Source of the DNA: Kriegella sp963975415
GTDB taxonomy: Bacteria; Bacteroidota; Bacteroidia; Flavobacteriales; Flavobacteriaceae
Assembly (NCBI RefSeq): GCF_963975415.1
Contig: NZ_CAXBGN010000006.1
Location: 124,001 to 188,000 of the forward strand
DNA length: 64,000 bases
Direction of reading: 5' to 3'
In this document: positions 54,363 to 62,156 of the stretch, one piece after another
How the letters are laid out: each line of letters opens with the position of its first letter
How positions within the stretch are numbered: position 1 is the first letter of the stretch
The notes under the pieces: generated by a model
Databases searched by the model: none
What the model saw: the letters and a program-made list of their open reading frames with translations, nothing else
Told to the model about the DNA's origin: nothing
Made by a program: the position numbers and the translations under genes

Positions 54363-54965
54363 GTGAATAAGATATTGATTAAATATTTACCTGAAAGAGC
54401 CGTTGAGCCTTGTTTTGGACTTATTGAGGAAACAGGGGTTCATTTAAAAATTGTGAACGAACGTGTAACAAGACATGGCGATTATAGAAGGTTGCCCGGC
54501 GGGGGACATCAGATAACAATTAATGCGACGCTCAATAAATATCGATTCTTGATTACCCTGATTCACGAAATTGCCCACTTGGTGACCTTCGAGAAATATG
54601 GTCGTAGAATAAAACCACATGGGAAAGAGTGGAAACATACTTTTCAACATTTGATGGTTCCCTATATACGCCCAGAAATTTTTCCGACCCAACTATTACC
54701 ACTATTGGCACAACATTTTAAAAATCCAAAAGCAAGTAGTAGTACTGATGCGAGATTGTCAATTGCTTTACAACAGTTTGATGTACAACATACTGATAAA
54801 ACCTACGTTTTTCAGATACCCATTGGTAGTATTTTTCGTATTTACAATGGAAAACTATTCAAGAAAGGCAACAAACGGGTAAAACGGTACGAATGTGTTG
54901 AAGTGACTACGGGGCGGTTATATTTGTTTCAGCCCAATGCAGAAGTTGAACTGATCAAGGGGTGA
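54363..54965 (+). CDS. SprT-like zinc metalloprotease-fold protein
   Basis: This 200-residue cytoplasmic protein has a SprT-type active site: HEIAH with His68, Glu69 and His72, and a likely third ligand His86 in IKPHGKEW. It begins with GTG at 54363 (NKILIKYLPERAVEP), which agrees with the N-terminus expected for flavobacterial relatives; no ATG is available before the conserved region. The C-terminal part (about 145-200) is a small beta-rich domain with Lys/Arg-rich KKGNKRVKRYEC. Eukaryotic Spartan proteases cut DNA-protein crosslinks; the bacterial role is not settled. A promoter box abuts the start codon. Confidence 0.88.
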   Translation: MNKILIKYLPERAVEPCFGLIEETGVHLKIVNERVTRHGDYRRLPGGGHQITINATLNKYRFLITLIHEIAHLVTFEKYGRRIKPHGKEWKHTFQHLMVPYIRPEIFPTQLLPLLAQHFKNPKASSSTDARLSIALQQFDVQHTDKTYVFQIPIGSIFRIYNGKLFKKGNKRVKRYECVEVTTGRLYLFQPNAEVELIKG

Positions 54966-55023
54966 TTTGTGAATATCCTGCAAGGTTGAATAGAAATAAT
55001 ACCTGAGATACCGAATAACTGAT

Positions 55024-55031
55024 TAATTTTG
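55024..55031 (+). promoter_or_regulatory. Candidate -7 box for the mannose-1-phosphate guanylyltransferase gene
   Basis: TAATTTTG matches TAnnTTTG 14 bp before the start codon. No TTG lies at a suitable distance upstream, so the call is tentative. Confidence 0.35.
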
Positions 55032-55045
55032 ATTAAAAAGAAGAT

Positions 55046-56128
55046 ATGAAGAATAAAAACTACTATGCAGTATTAATGGCCGGTGGAGTTGGCTCGCGAT
55101 TTTGGCCTATAAGCACATCATCATATCCCAAACAGTTTCACGATATGTTGGGTACGGGTGATACGCTTATTCAGAAGACCTTTAAACGGTTGAATAAATT
55201 CGTTCCTACGGAAAATATTTTGATATTGACCAATGAACGTTATAACGACCTGGTATTGGAACAACTGCCATTGGTTACGCAAGAACAAGTGGTTTTGGAG
55301 CCGGCCATGCGAAATACCGCCCCCTGTATTTTATATGCAGCGCTCAAAATTCAAAAAATGAATAGCGATGCGGTAATGATTGTGGCGCCAAGTGATCATT
55401 GGATAGAAGATGAAGATGCCTTTGCCAGAGATGTCACGGCCTGTTTTGAGAAGTGCGAAAAGGAAGAGGTGTTATGTACGTTGGGGATAAAGCCCACGTT
55501 TCCGAATACCGGATTCGGTTATATTGAATTTGAAAAGGATGGTAGTTCAGACCTTAAAAAGGTACATCAGTTTCGTGAGAAACCAGATTACGAAACCGCA
55601 AAAGAGTTTTTGGCGCAAGGAAATTTCTTGTGGAATGCCGGTATTTTTATGTGGAGCGTGAAAACAATCGTAAACGCTTTTGAGAATTATCAACCAAAAC
55701 AATATCAACTCTTCGAATCGGGCACGTCATGTTATAATACAAATAAAGAACGGGAATTTATCAGAGAGAATTACCCTAAGGCCGAGAACATTTCGATCGA
55801 CTATGCTATTTTAGAGAATTCGAAATCAATTTTCGTGCTTCCCGCTACCTTTGATTGGAACGATTTGGGTACCTGGGGTTCACTTTACGATAAGTTGGAT
55901 AAAGATTCAAATGAGAATGCCATTGTGAATAGTAAAGTTGTTTCCCAAGATGCTTCGGGCAATATGATTCGCTCTCCCAAAGATAAAATTGTTGTTGTCG
56001 ATGGTTTAAAGGATTATATTATCGTTGATAAAGAAGAAGTTCTATTGATTTATCCAAAATCCAAAGAACAAGATATCAAACAGGTTTTAGGGAAGGTAAA
56101 AGATGCTTTTGGTGATAAATATGCATAA
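55046..56128 (+). CDS. manC: Mannose-1-phosphate guanylyltransferase (GDP-mannose pyrophosphorylase)
   Basis: This enzyme makes GDP-mannose from GTP and mannose-1-phosphate for polysaccharide and GDP-fucose synthesis. The 360-residue cytoplasmic nucleotidyltransferase has the signature GGVGSRFWP at 13-21 and Lys29 in YPKQF. It also has LEPAMRNTAPC, VAPSDHWI, FGYIEFEK, FREKPD and WNAGIFMWS, all standard for ManC/GMP. The C-terminal phosphomannose-isomerase domain found in bifunctional enzymes is absent, as usual for single-function Bacteroidota forms. A DUF389 membrane-protein gene follows after 2 bp, an odd but evidently co-transcribed pairing. Confidence 0.94.
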   Translation: MKNKNYYAVLMAGGVGSRFWPISTSSYPKQFHDMLGTGDTLIQKTFKRLNKFVPTENILILTNERYNDLVLEQLPLVTQEQVVLEPAMRNTAPCILYAALKIQKMNSDAVMIVAPSDHWIEDEDAFARDVTACFEKCEKEEVLCTLGIKPTFPNTGFGYIEFEKDGSSDLKKVHQFREKPDYETAKEFLAQGNFLWNAGIFMWSVKTIVNAFENYQPKQYQLFESGTSCYNTNKEREFIRENYPKAENISIDYAILENSKSIFVLPATFDWNDLGTWGSLYDKLDKDSNENAIVNSKVVSQDASGNMIRSPKDKIVVVDGLKDYIIVDKEEVLLIYPKSKEQDIKQVLGKVKDAFGDKYA

Positions 56129-56130
56129 GT

Positions 56131-57621
56131 ATGAGTGAAAAGTCAGAACAAGACAATGGCGTTACCCCGGAAGAAGAACCTATTGAAAGTAGGGAAGAGG
56201 TAAAAAAAGATTTTAAGGGACTTCTAGAGAGTACCAAAGTCTTTCTTCATGATCTTTTGGATATTCGTCCGAATACGGATCAAGAAGCGACCAAGGAGGC
56301 TATTATTGCCGATATTCCATTTAAGGGACATACGTCGTGGATTTTGATTTGTTCGATTTTCATAGCCTCCATTGGATTAAATGCGAATTCAACTGCGGTA
56401 GTAATCGGAGCCATGTTGATTTCTCCTTTAATGGGGCCTATCTTGGGTGTAGGCATGTCATTGGCAATAAATGATATCGATACCCTGCGACGTTCGCTAA
56501 AGAACTTTGCCGTTATGGTTATTTTAAGTGTTTTAACGGCCTATCTTTTTTTTGCGGTTTTTCCCTTGCAAGACGAGTCGTCAGAACTATTAGCGCGAAC
56601 GGCACCTGATATTCGCGATGTATTGATTGCCTTTTTTGGTGGTTTGGCACTGGTCATCGCCCGTGCCAAAAGAGGTACTATTGCGTCGGTTATCTTTGGT
56701 GTGGCCATTGCAACCGCTTTGATGCCGCCCTTGTGTACCGTTGGTTTTGGAATCGCCATCGGCAATTTTGAATATGCTATGGGTGCCATGTATTTGTTTA
56801 CTATAAATACCATTTTTATTGCGCTGGCTACTTTTTTGATCATTAAGTTTTTACGATTCCCTATGGTGCGGTACGCCAACTCGCAAAAAAGGAGGAGAAC
56901 GGCTAGAATCGCATCTATTGTAGCCGTTTTGGTGATGATTCCGGCAGGGTACACTTTTTACAACGTTTTTCAGGAATCACTTTTTAGAAAGCAGGCCAAT
57001 GATTTCATTACCGAGAAAATAATGCCCTATCAATTTTCTAAAGGAGGGAGGTTTTTAATAGACTTTTCGAATATTGAGTACAACGATGGCGAAGATGCGT
57101 CTATAGAGTTGGTATTTATGGGGAATGAAACGATTCCAGAGAATATCATTGATACGTGGAATTCACAAAAAAATGAATTTTCTAAATTGACCGATTGCAG
57201 TTTAAGAATAATTCAAGGAGCGAACAGTGCCGATGTCGATCAATTCAAATATGTGAACGAATTATATGAATCGCAAAAAAGCGAATTGTTGGGGAAAGAT
57301 GATAGGATAAAATTGCTTGAATCGGAGTTAACGCGATTGAAAAAATTGACGGTGAACCAGATTCCATTTGTCGAAATAAGTGCCGAAGCAAGGGCTAATT
57401 ATGAAAATTTATTGACTTTGAGTTATTCCCAAACCATTACCACTGACTTTAATACGCTGGATACTATTCCTGTTTTTGAAGTGAAATGGAAACCTGAGGT
57501 GACGCAGGATCAGAAGCAAAAAGATGTTGGTAAACTGGCCGAATGGTTGAAATTGCGCTTAAAAGATAACGAAATTCAACTGAAAGAAGTGACTGTGGCT
57601 GCGGTTGATGATACTGAATAG
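56131..57621 (+). CDS. DUF389 membrane protein
   Basis: This 496-residue protein has an acidic N-terminal cytoplasmic segment and then a DUF389 membrane domain (about 68-285) with roughly six hydrophobic helices. Motifs include LNANSTAVVIGAMLISPLMG, VLIAFFGGLALVIARAKRG and ATALMPPLCTVGFGI. The C-terminal ~200 residues are soluble, with a coiled-coil-like stretch (ESQKSELLGKDDRIKLLESE, about 385-410). The family function is unknown. It begins 2 bp after manC and is convergent with the ABC transporter genes. Confidence 0.9.
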   Translation: MSEKSEQDNGVTPEEEPIESREEVKKDFKGLLESTKVFLHDLLDIRPNTDQEATKEAIIADIPFKGHTSWILICSIFIASIGLNANSTAVVIGAMLISPLMGPILGVGMSLAINDIDTLRRSLKNFAVMVILSVLTAYLFFAVFPLQDESSELLARTAPDIRDVLIAFFGGLALVIARAKRGTIASVIFGVAIATALMPPLCTVGFGIAIGNFEYAMGAMYLFTINTIFIALATFLIIKFLRFPMVRYANSQKRRRTARIASIVAVLVMIPAGYTFYNVFQESLFRKQANDFITEKIMPYQFSKGGRFLIDFSNIEYNDGEDASIELVFMGNETIPENIIDTWNSQKNEFSKLTDCSLRIIQGANSADVDQFKYVNELYESQKSELLGKDDRIKLLESELTRLKKLTVNQIPFVEISAEARANYENLLTLSYSQTITTDFNTLDTIPVFEVKWKPEVTQDQKQKDVGKLAEWLKLRLKDNEIQLKEVTVAAVDDTE

Positions 57622-57639
57622 CCGTTAAGGCCATTGCTT

Positions 57640-58407
57640 TTAATTCCGCTCTTCAATATACATTTGTCGTACTTTTTTAAATAGGTCGGATGAGTATACG
57701 AAATCGGTAACCGCTTTGTTTTCGGTTTTAAATATTTCTTTGTTGGTGCCTTCCCATTCTTTTAGACCATCCTTTAAAAAAATAATTTTCTTTCCGATTT
57801 CCATGACCGAATTCATGTCATGTGTATTGATAACTGTAGTAATCTCATATTCTTCGGTAATCTCTTGAATGAGGTTATCGATCAAGATGGCCGTTTTGGG
57901 GTCGAGTCCGGAATTTGGTTCGTCGCAGAACAAGTACTTGGGGTGCATAACGATTGCCCGGGCTATGGCCACCCTTTTTTGCATACCCCCTGAAATTTCC
58001 GAGGGAAACTTTTGATGTGCGTCGATGAGATTTACCCTTTTTAGTACAAAATCTACGCGATCTTGCATTTCCGATTTTGATTGCTTGGTAAACATTTCCA
58101 AAGGAAACATCACATTGCCGGAAACGGTCATCGAATCGAATAAGGCGCTGCCTTGAAATACCATGCCCATTTCCTGGCGCAATTCCCGTTGTTGGTCAGC
58201 AGAAAGTTCGGTGTACACCTTGCCGTTATAGCTAATATTGCCCGATTCGGGTATGAACAGGCCTAGTAGGCATTTTATAAAAACTGTTTTTCCTGAACCG
58301 CTCTGACCAATGATGAGATTGGTCTTTCCTTGGTCGAAAGTAGTCGTTATGCCCTTGAGTACATGGGCTTCGCCAAAAGATTTGTGTATGTCGTTGACCT
58401 CTATCAT
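57640..58407 (-). CDS. MlaF-type ABC transporter ATP-binding protein
   Basis: This 255-residue ATPase of a lipid/MCE-type importer has Walker A GQSGSGKT at 34-41, signature SGGMQKR at 139-145, and Walker B YLFCDEP at 158-164 followed by NSGLDPKT. The SGGMQ form of the signature is typical of MlaF-like ATPases. I start at 58407 (MIEVNDIHKSFG): this ATG shares one base with the stop of the permease gene (TAATG), a coupling signal, whereas the longer frame to 58467 would run deep into the permease gene. With the permease it probably moves phospholipids between membranes. No MCE-domain (MlaD) gene is next to it. Confidence 0.92.
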   Translation of the reverse strand: MIEVNDIHKSFGEAHVLKGITTTFDQGKTNLIIGQSGSGKTVFIKCLLGLFIPESGNISYNGKVYTELSADQQRELRQEMGMVFQGSALFDSMTVSGNVMFPLEMFTKQSKSEMQDRVDFVLKRVNLIDAHQKFPSEISGGMQKRVAIARAIVMHPKYLFCDEPNSGLDPKTAILIDNLIQEITEEYEITTVINTHDMNSVMEIGKKIIFLKDGLKEWEGTNKEIFKTENKAVTDFVYSSDLFKKVRQMYIEERN

Positions 58408-59144
58408 TAGCCCAATAAAAGTTGCGTGAGAATATAGTTTAAAATAATGATGACCACACTTGTCCAAACAAAAGATGTGGTACTAGCTTTGCCTACTTCA
58501 AGTGCGCCGCCTTGCATGTAAAATCCGTGAAATGAAGGAATGGTGGCAAGTACGAAGGCGAATACCAAGACTTTTATAAAGGAATAGGTTACATGAAAAG
58601 GAATAAATTCGAGTTGAACGCCCTCGACAAAATCGGCACTTGTTAAGAATCCTCCAAAAACCCCCGCCATCCATCCACCAAAAATACCTACGAACATGGC
58701 TATGGCAATAATGAAAGGATATAACATTAACGCAACAATTTTAGGAAAAACCAAGTAATTAAGGGCGTTCACACCCATAACTTCGAGAGCGTCTATTTGT
58801 TCTGTTACTCTCATGGTTCCGATACTTGATGTAATATACGAACCAACCTTTCCGGCCATAATAATGGAGCAAAAAGTGGGAGCAAACTCTAAAATTATCG
58901 ATTGTCTGGTGGTAAAGCCGATCAGGTTTTTTGGTATGATCGGGTTGGTAAGGTTTAGAGCGGTCTGAATGGCAACAACTCCACCGATAAAGAAAGAAAT
59001 GAAAATTATTATACCCATCGAGCCATAAATGAGCTCATCTATTTCCTTTAAAATCAGTGATTTCATTATGCTCCACTTCGTGGGCTTTCTAAAGACTTCC
59101 TTGATCATAAGGGCATAACTGCCAATCGATGCGAGATAGTTCAT
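58407..59144 (-). CDS. MlaE-type ABC transporter permease
   Basis: This 245-residue integral membrane protein of the MlaE/YrbE family has five or six hydrophobic segments and the diagnostic FTTRQSIILEFAPTFCSIIM followed by AGKVGSYITSSIGTMRVTEQ and IDALEVMGVNALNYLV. It works with the overlapping ATPase gene downstream. The expected role is maintenance of outer-membrane lipid asymmetry or import of a hydrophobic molecule. It is the first gene of the pair; its upstream region (59145-59374) is shared with the divergent phosphatase gene. Confidence 0.93.
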   Translation of the reverse strand: MNYLASIGSYALMIKEVFRKPTKWSIMKSLILKEIDELIYGSMGIIIFISFFIGGVVAIQTALNLTNPIIPKNLIGFTTRQSIILEFAPTFCSIIMAGKVGSYITSSIGTMRVTEQIDALEVMGVNALNYLVFPKIVALMLYPFIIAIAMFVGIFGGWMAGVFGGFLTSADFVEGVQLEFIPFHVTYSFIKVLVFAFVLATIPSFHGFYMQGGALEVGKASTTSFVWTSVVIIILNYILTQLLLG

Positions 59145-59374
59145 AAATTGCTAATAGGCTTATTGACGTAAAAATAACAATAAAGAATGAACTCGACTTG
59201 TGTTTTAATAGTTTAAGGTGAAAATTATGCTTTGCTTTTCACAGATATCGTAGTTGGGGGCGCCACTGCGGAAGCAATTGTGAAAATGTTTAAAAACTAG
59301 AAAATTCGATCAACTTATCATTGACCTTTTAAGGTGTATTTTATTTACTTTTATGACTTTAAAAATATATAATT

Positions 59375-61075
59375 ATGACCTTTAAAAATTCTTTGGTATT
59401 GATTCTTCTAATGTCACTGGCAAGTGTTCCTGTTGAAAGTTATGGACAGCGAAAATCAAAAAATAAAAAAGTAGTTGAACAGGTAACTAACGGTGTACAG
59501 AAAGTTAATTTAAAAACTACCCCGAAATTGGTGGTGGGTATCGTAGTTGACCAAATGCGATACGACTACATTACCCGTTTTTGGGATGATTACGCTGAAG
59601 ATGGAGGCTTTAAGCGTATGGTAAATGATGGATTCAATTGTAAAAACAACCATTTTAACTATGCCCCAACCGTTACCGGGCCCGGACATGCTTCGGTGTA
59701 TACCGGAACTACACCGAGTACCCATGGTATTATTGGAAACAATTGGTATGAAAAAGAATCGGGTACCAGTGTGTATTGTGCTGGCGATGATAGCTATACT
59801 TCAGTTGGTTCGACCTCTGATGATGGTAAAATGTCACCCCATCGTTTATTGACTTCTACAATAACCGATCAATTACGGTTAAGTACCCAAATGAGGGGAA
59901 AGACAATTGCTATGTCGATTAAAGACCGAGGTGCAGTGCTTCCTGGTGGCCATACAGCCAATGCGGCTTATTGGTTTCGCGGGAATGATGATGGCAACTG
60001 GATAACCAGTAGCTACTATATGAAGTCATTGCCAAAATGGGTTCAAGATTTTAACAACTCTAATATCAAGGAAAGCTATAAAAAACCATGGACCACTTAT
60101 AAAGATATTAATGAGTATTTGGAAAGTGGTTCTGATAATAATGCCTATGAAGGACTCTTTGATGGAGAGACTGCCCCCATATTTCCACATGATCTACCCA
60201 AACTGTGGGACGATAATGGCAAATATAGTATACTTAAATCTACACCTTACGGCAATAGTATTCTCGCTGATTTTGCTATAGCGGCTCTTGACGGTGAAAA
60301 TTTAGGGCAAGACATGAATACCGATTTCTTGGCGGTTAGTTTTTCTAGTACCGATTATATTGGGCATAAGTTTGGTGTAAATTCAAAGGAAGTTCAAGAT
60401 ACCTATGTTCGTTTGGATCAAGATTTGAAAAGGTTGATTGATGCGTTGGACCAGAAAGTGGGCGCAGGCCAATATACCGTATTTTTATCAGCGGATCATG
60501 GCGCTGGTCATGTACCTTCTTTTCTTATGGACCAGCGCTTGCCTGCAAGTTACGCGACATCAGAAGATATGGATGTTAAGTTCGACGAGTTTGTTAAATT
60601 TACATATGGTACTTCAGATTTGATAAAAAATAGGTCGAGCAATCAAATTTTTCTTGATTATAAGGTCATCAAGAATCTTGATTTAGAACCTCGTGAAGTG
60701 CAAGAAACGTTGGCTGCCGAACTTTTAGGGTATCAAGATATTGAAAGCGTGTTTACCGGTTATCAAATGTGGCAAAACGAATATACCCGTGGGGTACCAT
60801 ACCTTTTACAAAATGGATACAACCAAAAACGTTCCGGTGACGTGCTCATAGTTCCAAAACCTGCAACAACCTCTTCAAAAACCGGGTCAAGTCATGGTTC
60901 ACCGCAAATTTACGATACACACGTTCCTTTGTTATTTTATGGGATGGGAATTAAGAAAGGAAGTACCTTAAAACGAACGGAAATACCCGATATAGCCGTT
61001 ACCATAGCAGCTTCTTTGGGCATTGCTTTCCCGACTGGCGCTACAGGAAAGCCTATTGTTGAGGTCTTGGAGTAA
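59375..61075 (+). CDS. PafA-like alkaline phosphatase, exported
   Basis: This 566-residue phosphatase of the NPP/PafA type has a signal peptide ending ESYGQ (about 25). The catalytic Thr101 lies in PTVTGPGHASVYTG, followed by Asn122 or Asn123 (IIGNNWYE). The KDR pair Lys183/Arg185 in SIKDRGAVLPGGHTANAAYWF occupies the place of PafA's phosphate-binding Lys and Arg. Metal-site blocks VVDQMRYDY, SSTDYIGHKFG and LSADHGAGHVPSF are visible. PafA hydrolyses phosphomonoesters regardless of phosphate supply in flavobacteria. The Lys/Arg set argues for a monoesterase over a diesterase, but this is inferred. murI follows after 11 bp, so both are likely co-transcribed. Confidence 0.9.
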   Translation: MTFKNSLVLILLMSLASVPVESYGQRKSKNKKVVEQVTNGVQKVNLKTTPKLVVGIVVDQMRYDYITRFWDDYAEDGGFKRMVNDGFNCKNNHFNYAPTVTGPGHASVYTGTTPSTHGIIGNNWYEKESGTSVYCAGDDSYTSVGSTSDDGKMSPHRLLTSTITDQLRLSTQMRGKTIAMSIKDRGAVLPGGHTANAAYWFRGNDDGNWITSSYYMKSLPKWVQDFNNSNIKESYKKPWTTYKDINEYLESGSDNNAYEGLFDGETAPIFPHDLPKLWDDNGKYSILKSTPYGNSILADFAIAALDGENLGQDMNTDFLAVSFSSTDYIGHKFGVNSKEVQDTYVRLDQDLKRLIDALDQKVGAGQYTVFLSADHGAGHVPSFLMDQRLPASYATSEDMDVKFDEFVKFTYGTSDLIKNRSSNQIFLDYKVIKNLDLEPREVQETLAAELLGYQDIESVFTGYQMWQNEYTRGVPYLLQNGYNQKRSGDVLIVPKPATTSSKTGSSHGSPQIYDTHVPLLFYGMGIKKGSTLKRTEIPDIAVTIAASLGIAFPTGATGKPIVEVLE

Positions 61076-61086
61076 ACTCTAAAAAA

Positions 61087-61875
61087 ATGAACAAACGCCC
61101 TATTGGTATTTTCGATTCTGGAGTAGGAGGTACGTCTATCTGGAAAGAAATTCAAAAATTGATGCCGTATGAAAGCACTATTTATCTTGCCGATAGTAAG
61201 AATGCTCCCTATGGAGAAAAGTCAGAAGAGCGTATTGTTGAACTAAGTGTAAAGAACACTGAGTTTTTGATTGAAAAAGGATGTAAGCTGATTGTGGTTG
61301 CCTGTAATACGGCAACCACAAATGCTATTGCCTTGCTGCGCGAAAGGTATGAGGTTTCCTTTATCGGGATAGAACCGGCCATTAAACCAGCTGCCTTGTT
61401 TTCAAAATCGAAGACCGTTGGTATTCTGGCGACCAAGGGCACTTTGTCGAGTAGTTTATTTAGCAGTACTTCGGTCAACCATGCCCATGGAATACGCATT
61501 TTAGAGCAGGAGGGTACTGGTCTGGTACCGCTGATCGAACAAGGACAAATTGAAACAAAAGAAACTGAAGTCTTGTTAAAAAAGTACCTTCGACCTATGG
61601 TAAAAGAAGGTATCGATTATTTGGTTCTGGGCTGTACGCACTATCCATATTTGATTCCTGTTTTAAAGAAATTGCTCCCTGAGCATGTGAAGATAATCGA
61701 TTCGGGGGCGGCGGTTGCCAAGCAGACCAAGGCGGTGCTTGAACGGGATGGACTTCTAAAAAATACCGATAAAAATGGACGCTACCAGTTCTTTACCAAT
61801 TCCGATGTTGACATATTAAGGTGTTTTTTAAGTGATGTACCCGTGCCTGTGGAGACTGCTTATTGGAGTTTTTAA
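61087..61875 (+). CDS. murI: Glutamate racemase
   Basis: MurI makes D-glutamate for peptidoglycan. The 262-residue enzyme has IGIFDSGVGGTS with Asp10/Ser11, the first catalytic cysteine Cys73 in VACNTATTNA, and the second, Cys181, in LGCTHYPYL with His183. The substrate-binding SKNAPYGEKS is at 37-46. Length and motif order are normal. It lies 11 bp after the PafA-like gene, an unlinked function but a shared transcript. Confidence 0.96.
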   Translation: MNKRPIGIFDSGVGGTSIWKEIQKLMPYESTIYLADSKNAPYGEKSEERIVELSVKNTEFLIEKGCKLIVVACNTATTNAIALLRERYEVSFIGIEPAIKPAALFSKSKTVGILATKGTLSSSLFSSTSVNHAHGIRILEQEGTGLVPLIEQGQIETKETEVLLKKYLRPMVKEGIDYLVLGCTHYPYLIPVLKKLLPEHVKIIDSGAAVAKQTKAVLERDGLLKNTDKNGRYQFFTNSDVDILRCFLSDVPVPVETAYWSF

Positions 61876-62156
61876 GAAAAGCAACAAAATAAGAGTACTA
61901 ATGTCAGGTCTATAATCCATATTAATCTTTTATATGGGAAATAATTTGACGAATGGTAATGTCGTCATGGGCATTCAAGCAATATCCGAAAATTTTTGCA
62001 ACGGTTTTTTACCTAAGTCGAACGGGAGGTGGAGAATTAATTCTGCCAAGCATTCCTGTGGCTCTGTTCGGGAATTGGTCGATTCTAAGAATTTCTTGGT
62101 CAATCGCTAACATGACGCCCATTTACTATAAGTTTTTATTCTTTTTAAATCAATAC

